DNA from: Desulfobacterales bacterium
Lineage (GTDB): Bacteria > Desulfobacterota > Desulfobacteria > Desulfobacterales > JAHDSC01
Length of the DNA: 47,403 nucleotides
Assembly: GCA_018432925.1 (NCBI GenBank)
Contig: JAHDSC010000060.1
Span: forward strand, 1-47,403
Direction: 5' to 3'
The notes below the pieces were generated by a model. That model made no database searches and was not told the origin of the DNA. It saw nothing but the letters and a program-made list of their open reading frames with translations. The translations under genes were made by a program, and so were the position numbers. This document shows, piece by piece, positions 1 to 8,377 of the stretch (positions are counted from its first letter, which is position 1; each line of letters opens with the position of its first letter).

Positions 1-1
1 C

Positions 2-181
2 GCCGGTCTTATCAGTCTCGACGGCCGGAAGGTATTGAAAGAAATCTTGACGGGAGAGAAAAAGAACGCGGCAGAGCTGGGAAAAAAAGCCGGCATTCGA
101 ATTCTGGAAACCGGAGGGAAAAAAATATTAAATGAAATTAAAAACTTGAAAACAAAAATTGAGGGAGGAACTTTTGAGTAA
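2..181 (+). CDS. hemC: Hydroxymethylbilane synthase (porphobilinogen deaminase), C-terminal end only
   Basis: Only the last 59 codons lie in the window; the frame is open to the left edge and ends at TAA 179-181. The visible peptide (AGLISLDGRKVL near the start, then AELGKKAGIRILETGGKKIL) fits the C-terminal domain of HemC, whose typical ending is a 'SPDG...' strand followed by an 'LG..LAE.LL..GA.EIL' helix. HemC polymerises four porphobilinogens to hydroxymethylbilane in cytoplasmic tetrapyrrole synthesis. The catalytic cysteine and cofactor-binding domains lie outside the window, so the call rests on this tail alone. The stop codon lies inside the start region of the downstream ectA-type gene. 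Confidence 0.7.
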   Translation, partial: AGLISLDGRKVLKEILTGEKKNAAELGKKAGIRILETGGKKILNEIKNLKTKIEGGTFE

Positions 182-686
182 AGAAAACGGAATGGAAACA
201 AACGGTATCGTTTTTCGAAACCCAAAAACTCTAGATGGTAAAAATCTCTGGGAAATCGCAAAAGCATCCAACACACTGGATGTCAATTCAGCCTACCATT
301 ACCTGATTATGTGCCGTCATTTTAAAAAAACATGCATTGTTACTGAAAAGCAGGGGCAGGTTATCGGATTTGTAATCGCATATATTCCGACGGATTCACC
401 GGATACGGTTTTTATCTGGCAGGTAGCGGTTGATGAAAAACAACGCGGTCAAGGTCTTGGGGTTGATATGCTGATACATGTTTTTAAAAAGGTGAAAGTA
501 TTCCATGTCAACAACATAGATGCAACCATCACCCCTTCCAATAAGGCGTCTATCAAGCTTTTTACGGCGGTCGCAAGAAGGTTGAAAGCTCCTTTTGAAT
601 TTGAAAAAGTATTTTTTTCAGGAGCTGATTTTGGACAAAATGTGCATGAACCGGAAATACTGTTTCATATCGGCCCGATTTTATAG
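174..686 (+). CDS. ectA: L-2,4-diaminobutyrate N-acetyltransferase (ectoine synthesis)
   Basis: EctA transfers acetyl from acetyl-CoA to the 4-amino group of L-2,4-diaminobutyrate, the second step of ectoine synthesis in the cytoplasm. The protein (170 aa from the chosen start, a usual length) is a single GNAT domain. The acetyl-CoA loop is visible as VDEKQRGQGLGVDML (Q/R-x-x-G-x-G/A type), followed by 'ATITPSNKASIKLF', the typical EctA helix. I chose TTG 174 because the purine-rich GAGGGAGGA at 161-169 sits about five bases upstream. A TTG at 159 would leave no ribosome site, and ATG 192 is too far from it. The start overlaps the end of hemC by eight bases, suggesting coupled translation. 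ectB and ectC follow. Confidence 0.9.
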   Translation: MSKENGMETNGIVFRNPKTLDGKNLWEIAKASNTLDVNSAYHYLIMCRHFKKTCIVTEKQGQVIGFVIAYIPTDSPDTVFIWQVAVDEKQRGQGLGVDMLIHVFKKVKVFHVNNIDATITPSNKASIKLFTAVARRLKAPFEFEKVFFSGADFGQNVHEPEILFHIGPIL

Positions 687-825
687 TCGATTGTAATGGA
701 GTCGGGATCGGAATGCTTCGTGTTTACCCGTGAATGAATGAGCGCCGCCTAGTCTCTGCAACAGCAGCCGTAATACCCTCGAACTTTTTCGGGGAATCTA
801 CGATTTACATCAAAGGAGAAAATAC

Positions 826-2100
826 ATGAGAATTTTTGAACAGATTGAATCACGTGTGAGAGGATATGTAAGGTCCTTTCCTGTAATATTTGAATCATCC
901 GAAGGTTCAACTATGACGGATGAATCCGGTAAAGAATACATCGATTTTTTTGCAGGTGCCGGAGCACTCAATTACGGCCACAACAATGAACGCATCAACA
1001 ATGCGCTGATTGAATATATCAACAACAAGGGACCGTTTCACTCACTGGATATGGCAACCAGTGCCAAAAAACGTTTTTTGACAAAACTGAATGACACCAT
1101 CCTGCAACCCCGGAATCTGGAATACAAGGTTCAATTTACCGGTCCCACAGGCACCAATTCAGTGGAAACCGCCATAAAGCTGGCCCGGATGATCAAATGT
1201 CGTTCAAACATCGTTGCTTTCACCAATGGATTTCACGGACTTACCATGGGATCCCTTTCAATCACGGGAAATAACTTTTATCGGGATGAGGCCTACATCA
1301 GCCGTTCAAATGTTAGTTTTATGCCATATGACAGTTATCTGGGACCGGATGTCTGCACTGTGGATTATTTCCGGAAACTGTTGTCCGACAACAGCAGCGG
1401 GCTCGACCTGCCGGCTGCCGTGATTGTCGAAACCATCCAGGCTGAAGGTGGAGTAAATATTGCCACCTCCGAGTGGCTCAGAAAACTTTCACGGACGTGC
1501 CATGAATATGACATTCTCCTTATAATCGATGATATCCAGGTAGGCAACGGACGTACGGGCGACTTCTTTAGCTTTGAGGAATCCGGCATCAAACCCGACA
1601 TGGTGACCCTGTCCAAGGCAATCGGCGGCGGCCTTCCCATGGCGCTGCTTCTTTTTCGACAGGAGCTGGACCAATGGAAACCGGGAGAGCATACGGGAAC
1701 ATTCCGGGGTAACAACCTGGCGTTCGTGGCAGCCTATGAAACCCTTCACTACTGGGATAACATGGATATGAGCCATGCCGTCAAACATAAATCGGAAATC
1801 ATGAAAAATGAAATTAAGGAGATTGCTGTAAAATTTCCGGAACTCGATGCAGAGGTTCGAGGACGGGGCATGATCTATGGCCTTGAAATACCGGAAAGAG
1901 GAGTTTGTTCACAGGTTTCTGAAAAATGTTTTGAAAATGGACTGATCATCGAGCTTGCGGGCGCGGATGACCAGGTCCTTAAATTTCTTCCGCCGCTGAT
2001 CATTGATGAAGAAACCCTTTTGAATGGCATTTCGATTGTTGAACAATCCATCGGAGAAGTCATCGAGGATAAAAAGAAAAAACTGACGGAGGAACTATAA
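826..2100 (+). CDS. ectB: L-2,4-diaminobutyrate:2-oxoglutarate aminotransferase (ectoine synthesis)
   Basis: EctB makes L-2,4-diaminobutyrate from aspartate semialdehyde with glutamate as amino donor, the first committed step of ectoine synthesis. The 424-aa protein is a class-III PLP aminotransferase of normal EctB length. FFAGAGALNYGHNN near residues 41-54 and FTGPTGTNSVETAIKLAR near 104-121 are characteristic. LLIIDDIQVGNGRTG near 231-245 carries the cofactor-binding Asp and the EctB-type DDIQ. The Schiff-base lysine is Lys264 in TLSKAIGGG. AAAGGAG lies eight bases before ATG 826. A 139-bp gap separates it from ectA, while its TAA shares one base with the ectC ATG. Confidence 0.95.
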   Translation: MRIFEQIESRVRGYVRSFPVIFESSEGSTMTDESGKEYIDFFAGAGALNYGHNNERINNALIEYINNKGPFHSLDMATSAKKRFLTKLNDTILQPRNLEYKVQFTGPTGTNSVETAIKLARMIKCRSNIVAFTNGFHGLTMGSLSITGNNFYRDEAYISRSNVSFMPYDSYLGPDVCTVDYFRKLLSDNSSGLDLPAAVIVETIQAEGGVNIATSEWLRKLSRTCHEYDILLIIDDIQVGNGRTGDFFSFEESGIKPDMVTLSKAIGGGLPMALLLFRQELDQWKPGEHTGTFRGNNLAFVAAYETLHYWDNMDMSHAVKHKSEIMKNEIKEIAVKFPELDAEVRGRGMIYGLEIPERGVCSQVSEKCFENGLIIELAGADDQVLKFLPPLIIDEETLLNGISIVEQSIGEVIEDKKKKLTEEL

Positions 2101-2492
2101 TGATTGTAAGAACATTGGAAGACATTATCGGATCCGAAAATGATATTCATGCGGAAACAAAAACATGGGTTAGCCGTCGCATGCTCTTGAAAAAAGACGG
2201 CATGGGATTTTCTTTCCATGACACCACGATATTTGCCGGAACCACAACACTCATCTGGTACAGAAATCACCTGGAGGCTGTCTATTGCGTCAGCGGTGAA
2301 GGAGAACTGAAAGTCATTAAAACCGGGGAAATCATTAAAATCAGGGAAAACACAATGTATGCATTAAACGGCCACGAGAAACACTACCTGCGTGCTTTCT
2401 CGGATATGCGGATGATCTGTGTGTTCAACCCTCCGCTTACGGGCAGGGAAGTTCATGACAAGGATGGAGTTTACCCGCTCTTGGAAGTCTGA
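2100..2492 (+). CDS. ectC: L-ectoine synthase
   Basis: EctC cyclises N4-acetyl-diaminobutyrate to ectoine, the last step of the pathway. The 130-aa protein is a small cupin of the usual length. The hallmark N-terminal MIVRTLEDI, the FSFHDTTIFAGT segment and the cupin motif HLEAVYCVSGEGELK (near residues 55-70) are all present, followed by GHEKHYLRA in the second cupin strand. The start overlaps the ectB stop by one base (TAATG). No aspartokinase (ask_ect) or ectoine hydroxylase (ectD) follows, so the encoded product is ectoine rather than hydroxyectoine unless ectD is elsewhere. Confidence 0.95.
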   Translation: MIVRTLEDIIGSENDIHAETKTWVSRRMLLKKDGMGFSFHDTTIFAGTTTLIWYRNHLEAVYCVSGEGELKVIKTGEIIKIRENTMYALNGHEKHYLRAFSDMRMICVFNPPLTGREVHDKDGVYPLLEV

Positions 2493-2513
2493 TGCTCAAG
2501 CATATGCCCCTGA

Positions 2514-2557
2514 TCTCCGATATCAAGGCGGCTGTACCGCAGCCTTGTTATCGGAGA
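2514..2557. terminator. Long hairpin between the convergent ectC and NMO genes
   Basis: Arms 2514-2532 and about 2539-2557 pair over 19 positions with two mismatches and a loop of a few bases. There is no U-run on either strand, so it is not a textbook intrinsic terminator. Its place between two convergent genes fits a shared transcript-end or RNA-stabilising structure. Confidence 0.5.
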
Positions 2558-2641
2558 ATGATATATGTGACGACCGAACTCGGGATAATCGGCAAAGGTG
2601 CCGGGTAGCCGATTTCAAAACCGCTTGTCGCTCTTCGATGT

Positions 2642-3727
2642 TTACGCCGCCGCTTTAATGAGGTGACAAACCGTTTCTTCACTCAATTGATGAATCAGTT
2701 CCTTGACCGAAACAATTTTATCGCACCGGTAGGCGTTTTCTCCGGCAAAGACAAACGCCTTGTCGAGCTTTCCTTCCGAGGCATTTGCCAGGACCTCCGC
2801 AATGCAATAAGGGGCTGTCTTAGGATCGCAGGATTTGAGGCATTTATACTTGCACTTGAATGGAACCGTTTCCCCCATCTTGATTCTTTCGACAAATTTA
2901 CTGCCAAGAACTCTTCCGGGCATTCCGACAGGGCTTTTGATAATCACAACACTTTCTTTGGTTGCATCCAGATAGGCTTGCTTGAAGTTTTGATGGGCGT
3001 CGCATTCCTCCGTGCACACGAAACGGGTTGCCATTTGAACCCCGGAAGCGCCCAGGTTGAGAACTCTGGCAATATCCTCCCCGTCAAAAATCCCGCCCGC
3101 CGCGATGACCGGAACCGGATGTTCAAATGAGTGGGCGGCATGGACCACCTCGAGAAGAATTCGATCCAGAGAAGGGGTTGTTCCGTTAACCGCATCCTCA
3201 TATGCAAATCCAAGATGCCCCCCGGCCTTCACACCTTCCACAACGACTGCATCCGGGGTCCTGTTGTAACGTCTTTTCCATTTGTTATAAATAATTTGGA
3301 GTGCTCTTGCGGAGGATACAATAGGAATGAGCTTGGTGTGTGAACCTTCCGTCAATTCGGGAAGATCCAAGGGAAGTCCCGCCCCGGAAATGATGATGTC
3401 CGCGCCCTCTTCCGCGGCGGTCACGACCAGGTTTCTGAAATTGGACAAGGCAACCATCACATTTACTCCGACAACGCCGTCGGTCAGGCTCTTTGCTTTT
3501 CTCAGTTCCTTCCTGAGCGCTTCTTCGTTCACCCTGACAAATTCCGATCCCGGGTGATCTTCAAATCTTCCCAAACCGACCGCGGCGATCACGCCGACAC
3601 ATCCTTCATTGGCAACCGCGGCGGCTAAATTGGCTTTAGAAACCCTGACCCCCATTCCGCCTTGGATAATGGGCGGGTTAATTTCCAGATCTCCAATCTT
3701 AAGCGAAGGAACCTTCCTGTTTTTCAT
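2642..3727 (-). CDS. Nitronate monooxygenase / 2-nitropropane dioxygenase family flavoenzyme
   Basis: A 361-aa FMN-dependent TIM-barrel protein of the NMO/FabK superfamily. The N-terminus PPIIQGGMGVRVS is the usual FMN-phosphate entry motif. VEGVKAGGHLGF (mid-protein) carries the family GGH, and PVIAAGGIFDGEDI plus LGASGVQMATRF form the C-terminal phosphate site. Members oxidise alkyl nitronates or act in acyl reduction; the substrate cannot be told here. The C-terminal part holds a Cys cluster (CKYKCLKSCDPKTAPYC) that the classic short NMOs lack but many anaerobe homologues have. I prefer ATG 3727 over the ATG six bases upstream, because AAAAGGA is then seven bases away. It is a single-gene unit, convergent with ectC. 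Confidence 0.8.
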   Translation of the reverse strand: MKNRKVPSLKIGDLEINPPIIQGGMGVRVSKANLAAAVANEGCVGVIAAVGLGRFEDHPGSEFVRVNEEALRKELRKAKSLTDGVVGVNVMVALSNFRNLVVTAAEEGADIIISGAGLPLDLPELTEGSHTKLIPIVSSARALQIIYNKWKRRYNRTPDAVVVEGVKAGGHLGFAYEDAVNGTTPSLDRILLEVVHAAHSFEHPVPVIAAGGIFDGEDIARVLNLGASGVQMATRFVCTEECDAHQNFKQAYLDATKESVVIIKSPVGMPGRVLGSKFVERIKMGETVPFKCKYKCLKSCDPKTAPYCIAEVLANASEGKLDKAFVFAGENAYRCDKIVSVKELIHQLSEETVCHLIKAAA

Positions 3728-4170
3728 AATCATTCCTTTTCCGGGAGTCGATTTCTTTTTCCTTCATCTATTTTTCCCGAGAGATAGGCTTTTTCGTTTT
3801 TAAGATAAATTCTTCCGTCTCTCCATGCCGTCTAGGACGAAGATCAGTCTTATCCCGAATGAAAAAGCCCCGGACGTATTCCGGGGCTTACGATATCAAC
3901 CTTTTCTTATCTTTTCATCCTGGAACAGCGGTTTTTACCGTAGCTCTATCCCATTTGAATTTTCCATTGTCAAGTAAAATCCCATCTCGCGGAAATAATG
4001 CATCGTAACCGGTAAACTTTGAAATACAATCCGTCCAGCGCGATGTTGCCGGAATGCGTCTCCGCATCACACCCGATTTGAAAAGCTTCATTTCCCTTCA
4101 ACCCGCCCCGATCAACGGGAAATCCTCTCAAAAACCGCCATCACGGAATCGCTCCGGCCGCAACCGCATT
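3728..4170. other. Intergenic region without a recognised gene
   Basis: It holds the promoter side of the NMO gene (right next to 3728) and the terminator of the upstream minus-strand GTPase operon at 3862-3889. The remaining roughly 280 bases, 3890-4170, show no credible reading frame, repeat or motif; the plus-strand frames there antiparallel the GTPase gene. Confidence 0.5.
3862..3889 (-). terminator. Intrinsic terminator of the GTPase operon
   Basis: A perfect nine-base-pair stem (3865-3873 with 3881-3889, core GCCCCGG) with a seven-base loop is followed on the minus strand by a run of five U (complement of 3862-3866). It lies about 280 bases beyond the stop of the 598-aa GTPase. Confidence 0.85.
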
Positions 4171-5967
4171 TCACAAAATATCAGTCGAATCGGCGGACGG
4201 ACCCGGCAAAGTCATCATCAGAATGTTTTCCAACTGCCGGATGACGGGATTGACCGAGAGCGGCGGGTATTGGTCCATCAGGCGCTTCATTTTTTCAAAC
4301 GCTTTCCCGCCGATCCGATCGGCGCCGGATATCAAACGGACGCACGCCTGGAAAATGAAAAAAAGAATAAACAAAACGAGGCCAATGGTAAGAAACGCAT
4401 GGAGAAAAAATCCGGAGGATAGATAATTTCCGGAAAAATACTCCCTCGCGGTCACCCAGCCCGCATGCCCCATAATTACAATCACCGGCATGTTAAAAAG
4501 AAACTGCATCAGCAAGCCGCTGAGCTTTTTGGATGTTTCCTCGATGGTGGTTTCCAGAGCGCTTCTCCAGATTGCGGAAATTTCGGCGGTAAAAGTGCCG
4601 CCGTCCGAAATCACTTCTTCTATCCTCCGAACCGAGTTTTCAAACCGCCCCTTCACACGGATTTCTCCGATATCCGGCCAGTCCCGTTGAATGGAAAATC
4701 GATAGTCCCGCAGAGCGGTATCAATCGTCTCGCCCCGTTCGGTTTCTACAACCGCAGCCCGGGAATCCTTGAAGTGTCGTAAGGAGGAAACGATTCCCCA
4801 TATCTGGCGAATCGGATTGCCGAATCGAAATACAGCCGCGATTCCGACACCGAAAATCAATATCCGCGCCCAGATCGCGATGAGCCATCCAACGGGCCCC
4901 AGCCAACGCTGCGCCAGTTTTTGATAAAGCAAGACATTGACCCCGAGCAGTTGTTTTGAATCATCCCCGCTTAACCCCGACAGCGCCGCGGCCAGCGCTC
5001 TTTTTTCGGCCGCCCGGATATTCTCCCGGGCGGTCTTCAATCTCTCCCGATCCATTTCCACTTCCGCGCGGATCTCATCGACAACCCAGTTCCGCAGGCT
5101 TCCGGCGTTTTCCAGCCTCCGGTCAACAATGTATCCAGGGGAATCGAAGGTTCCGAAAATCATATTTCGAAGCGCATCGAATTGATCGAAGTCGTGTTTT
5201 GGAAGCGCCTGTGGATCCCACTTCGGATCGTGAAGGTGCCGCCGCCCGGAAACACAGAAAATATCGCCTGACTCGGGCTGCCATGCCTCCTGGATGTAAT
5301 TTCTGAATTCCGGCACAATCCGCTCCCTGAGTTCTCGTTCTTCCAGCCGGTCGCATTTGTTGATCACCGCGATAATGGACTCTCCGGAAAATTTACGAAC
5401 ATAGGAGGCCAGAAAATCAACGTAATCCCTTTTTTTGGGGTTTTCCGCATCAAAAACGCAGATGAGCACATCGGACATCTCGATGGCCTTATGAACCAGG
5501 GGAATGTGCTTTTCCTGCTCGGTACTGTCCGTGTCGGGCGTATCGATGAGAAGTACGCGCTCAAGGGATGAAGCGCGATGACTGGAAACGACTTTGATGT
5601 TTTCGCGTCCGAAATCTCTGCTCAGGGCATCCGCATCGCTCCCGTCCCTGCTTAAGATAACCAGGCTCCGGGTGGTCGGCCGGTGAATCCCCGTATCGGA
5701 CAACCCGTCGATGCCGGCCAGCGCATTCAGCAGGGTGGACTTGCCGCTTCCGCAGGGACCGAGTATCGTAACGACAAGCTTTCGCTCAAAACGCTCTTCG
5801 AGTCTGTCGATCCGTCGAAGCGCCTCGTCGCATTGTTTCTTCAGCACATCGCCGGGACGCCATAGAGGCACGTCGCTCAGAGAAGAACGATACGTTTTGA
5901 TATCGTTTTTAAAACCTTCGATTTTACCCAGGGCCTTGATTGCGGAGGGAAAAGAGTTTGAAATCAT
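4171..5967 (-). CDS. Membrane-associated dynamin-like / Era-like GTPase, second gene of a pair
   Basis: The 598-aa protein starts with a short helical segment and then a complete G domain: G1 GPCGSGKST (residues 70-78), G3 DTPDTD (142-147) and G4 NKCD (203-206). The C-terminal half is helical with two hydrophobic blocks, near residue 350 (WLGPVGWLIAIWARILIFGVGIAAVF) and near 500-550, so it is probably anchored in the inner membrane. This architecture resembles bacterial dynamin-like proteins, but I cannot assign a known subfamily or function. I chose ATG 5967 because it overlaps the previous gene's TGA as ATGA, with AAAGG about twelve bases upstream. A longer frame from 5991 has no ribosome site. 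Translational coupling implies that the two GTPases work together. Confidence 0.7.
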   Translation of the reverse strand: MISNSFPSAIKALGKIEGFKNDIKTYRSSLSDVPLWRPGDVLKKQCDEALRRIDRLEERFERKLVVTILGPCGSGKSTLLNALAGIDGLSDTGIHRPTTRSLVILSRDGSDADALSRDFGRENIKVVSSHRASSLERVLLIDTPDTDSTEQEKHIPLVHKAIEMSDVLICVFDAENPKKRDYVDFLASYVRKFSGESIIAVINKCDRLEERELRERIVPEFRNYIQEAWQPESGDIFCVSGRRHLHDPKWDPQALPKHDFDQFDALRNMIFGTFDSPGYIVDRRLENAGSLRNWVVDEIRAEVEMDRERLKTARENIRAAEKRALAAALSGLSGDDSKQLLGVNVLLYQKLAQRWLGPVGWLIAIWARILIFGVGIAAVFRFGNPIRQIWGIVSSLRHFKDSRAAVVETERGETIDTALRDYRFSIQRDWPDIGEIRVKGRFENSVRRIEEVISDGGTFTAEISAIWRSALETTIEETSKKLSGLLMQFLFNMPVIVIMGHAGWVTAREYFSGNYLSSGFFLHAFLTIGLVLFILFFIFQACVRLISGADRIGGKAFEKMKRLMDQYPPLSVNPVIRQLENILMMTLPGPSADSTDIL

Positions 5968-7949
5968 CCGTTTATCATCGCCTTTCCGCATATTTCCATG
6001 CTGCTTTCGATCTCATGGATCAGATTCTCCGATTGATCGACGGCACGAAGTGCGGCCCGGATGATCCCACCGGTTATCTCGCTTTCGAAAAGCTCCCGCA
6101 CCGTCTTCAGCTTGCTGTTCAGCCAGGTTTGCGCAATCGGGCCAAGCACGGCTTCCAGCTGCTTCTGATCGGCCTTTTTCAGGCCGGTCGTGGCCGGAAG
6201 GGCCAGCAGCGCATACAGGTCATGCAACCCGAAAAGGCCGGTCAGCTTTACCTTGATTCCCGCCGCGCCGACCGGGTCTCCGGTTGAAAGAATATACGTA
6301 ACGGCCACCGTTGCCGGAAGCACGTTCAAAAACGCGGAAAAGCTCTGTCGCGCCTTGCTCCAGAAATCCATGCCGCGGCGAAAAGCGTCCGCAAGGTTTC
6401 TCAGCTCGTATTCGATATCCTCGGACAAGGAGAGAATCAGATTCTTACGGGAAAGAATCGATTCCAGTATCGGTTTCCAGTCGGATTTTCTCAACTTTTC
6501 CTGCTCGTAGAAAACAACGGGATGGGCGTTTACGAAAAAGACGACCTTTCCTTCCGTGCCGTCGGTCTCGATATGCGGATGATGCAAATCCGTCAAACCT
6601 TTAAACGCTCTCACCCGTTCCGTTGTTTCCATCATTCGCCCGGCAACCGGATCCGCCGTCGCGGCCGCAACCGAAATCTCCGGACCGACCGCCTGGTAGT
6701 GCATGCGGTTGAGTGCGTTGAGAAGATCCTCTTCGAGTTTTACTTTATAGTCTTCAGTAGGAGGCGGCGGCTCGAGTTTTTCAGTGGAAAGCTTGTTTTT
6801 CGCCCATTTTGCGGTTCTTATCAGCGCTTTAAAAGGGAGTTCCAGAACCTTCCCGGCCTCCCGCATGGCTTTCACGTGACCGGGATCCGTGGACACCCAG
6901 ATCTCCGCGAACCTTCGCATCAGCAAATCCATCGGAAAGTGAAGAAGCGCCTCGTGAACGCAGTGACTCTGCGCGGTCTGCAAGGCGTCATGATACAGGC
7001 ACAGATCATCGAAAGAGTTTTTCAAGCGACCCAGAATCTTTTGCGCCTCATCCAGAACATCCCTCAGCATGGAGGTCAGCAGTTCCGGTCGAAGCACGCG
7101 CGGATCGATCGCACCGAGAGCCTGCATAAACGGCGGATCCTGGTCGCGAACCGGCCGCAACTCCATAAGCCGATCTCCCGCGGCAATGGCATTGTCCTCA
7201 TCAATCCGATAAATTCCCAGAACGTACCGGTCCGCTTCATCGCCGTATAAATTCCGGGCAACGGTCATGGCATGGGCCAGTACCTCCGAATCCTCAAAAC
7301 TCGGATAGACCCGGTAGGCCAGAAAGCATTTTCTCACCCCGATACCCGTAAGCATTTGGGAAATGAAATCGGTATTGTCCCGGTTGCTGTAGTTGGAATT
7401 GGTAAAAATGTAAATCAGAACGTCGGCGGATTCCAGCGCCTTCCGGGCGACATCCCGGTTGATGTACCCGCCCCTGGACCCCGTGTCAAAATCAGGTGTA
7501 TCCATGATCACCAGGTTCCGGGGAATGGCGTTATTCAAGACAAAAAGCGGGCAACCGGGAACCGTCAGTTCCAGCGGATCTTTCAGGGGTTCGGGAGTGC
7601 ATTCGAACGGTTCGAACAGCAGCGGGAAAAAGCGGGTCTGCCGGAGCAGTTCTTCGTTTGCAGCCACCAGGATTCTTCGGTTGATGCCTGCCGTTCCGCC
7701 GGAAGGCGATAGCCGCTCACCGGCCAGGGAGTTGAAAAGAGTCGATTTGCCGGAAGAGCCCCCGCCGCAGATTGCGACCGTAAGGGGAAAATCCGGTGAA
7801 AGCCGGGGAAGCAGTTTGCCGTCGATCACACGGGTCCATGAATCGATCCCCATCCTTTCCTCGATGCAAAGCTGATCGACGGCTTGAAGGATATCGTTTC
7901 TCAACCGTTTCAGAGCGTCCCTTGCTTCTTGTTCCGGAAGTTTTCTCAT
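5964..7949 (-). CDS. Large GTPase-like protein, first gene of the pair
   Basis: A 661-aa protein with an N-terminal P-loop GGGSSGKST (residues 62-70) and a G3-like DTPDFD (150-155). Where G4 (N/T-K-x-D) should follow, the segment reads KCFLAYRVYPSFED, so the guanine-specificity motif is missing or replaced. A long helical middle follows, with a moderately hydrophobic stretch near residues 535-560 (FSAFLNVLPATVAVTYIL) that may touch or cross the membrane. Overall shape resembles bacterial dynamin-like proteins. The next gene overlaps it by four bases (ATGA). The ribosome site before ATG 7949 is weak. Function is unknown; a heteromeric pair with the downstream GTPase is my inference. Confidence 0.65.
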   Translation of the reverse strand: MRKLPEQEARDALKRLRNDILQAVDQLCIEERMGIDSWTRVIDGKLLPRLSPDFPLTVAICGGGSSGKSTLFNSLAGERLSPSGGTAGINRRILVAANEELLRQTRFFPLLFEPFECTPEPLKDPLELTVPGCPLFVLNNAIPRNLVIMDTPDFDTGSRGGYINRDVARKALESADVLIYIFTNSNYSNRDNTDFISQMLTGIGVRKCFLAYRVYPSFEDSEVLAHAMTVARNLYGDEADRYVLGIYRIDEDNAIAAGDRLMELRPVRDQDPPFMQALGAIDPRVLRPELLTSMLRDVLDEAQKILGRLKNSFDDLCLYHDALQTAQSHCVHEALLHFPMDLLMRRFAEIWVSTDPGHVKAMREAGKVLELPFKALIRTAKWAKNKLSTEKLEPPPPTEDYKVKLEEDLLNALNRMHYQAVGPEISVAAATADPVAGRMMETTERVRAFKGLTDLHHPHIETDGTEGKVVFFVNAHPVVFYEQEKLRKSDWKPILESILSRKNLILSLSEDIEYELRNLADAFRRGMDFWSKARQSFSAFLNVLPATVAVTYILSTGDPVGAAGIKVKLTGLFGLHDLYALLALPATTGLKKADQKQLEAVLGPIAQTWLNSKLKTVRELFESEITGGIIRAALRAVDQSENLIHEIESSMEICGKAMING

Positions 7950-8146
7950 GATCCGAAAATATCATATTCCGGTCTATAAATAAAGGAGGCTGTAAAAGGC
8001 GGATCAAGGGGTTCCGGTAAGTTCCGCACCCTTTGTTTAAAATTGAAAGGATACCGGCCGTGCTTCGAATGAAAAAAATTTATTCGAAGCCGGTTCAATC
8101 GATGCTCCGGAGAAATGAGGGATGGGAATCGTGAGCAATAAAAAAT

Positions 8147-8377
8147 TCAAGAGCCGATAGCGGATTCCAAATCCGCAAGAAGCCGCTCCAAAATCAACCC
8201 GTATTTTTTGGAAACCACCCGGATGGAATCAAAAAGCGCTTCGCAGCAGATACATTCACCGGACTGCGTTTCATATGTTTTGAAGACCGCCTCTGTTTCC
8301 CTGTAACGGCTGATCACATCCAGTACCGTCATTTCCGGATCGATCCTCGGCTCTTTCGGTACCCGAATTTTTGTCAT
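8147..8377 (-). CDS. Small DUF1858-like putative redox-disulfide protein
   Basis: A 76-aa protein whose body (IDPEMTVLDVISRYRETEAVFKTY, split over residues 12-36) matches the layout of the DUF1858 / 'hybrid-cluster-protein-associated redox disulfide' family. In that family a short helix pair is followed by a Cys pair; here the Cys motif is CICC near residues 43-46. Such proteins are small, cytoplasmic and of unproven function, often next to redox or sulfur genes in anaerobes. Its ATG overlaps the previous gene's TGA (ATGA, 8374-8377), so it is translated with the cluster above it. It is the last gene of the yedE-type cluster. Confidence 0.7.
   Translation of the reverse strand: MTKIRVPKEPRIDPEMTVLDVISRYRETEAVFKTYETQSGECICCEALFDSIRVVSKKYGLILERLLADLESAIGS

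Noticed and set aside
2612..2650. Sequence GATTTCAAAACCGCTTGTCG near the ectC-NMO gap as another copy of the dispersed repeat.
   Set aside because: Only the short TTTCAAAAC part matches; the following bases and the opposite arm do not.
6522..7250. Long plus frame (242 codons) opposite the 661-aa GTPase.
   Set aside because: A shadow of the real gene; the P-loop frame and its coupling to the next gene define the coding strand.
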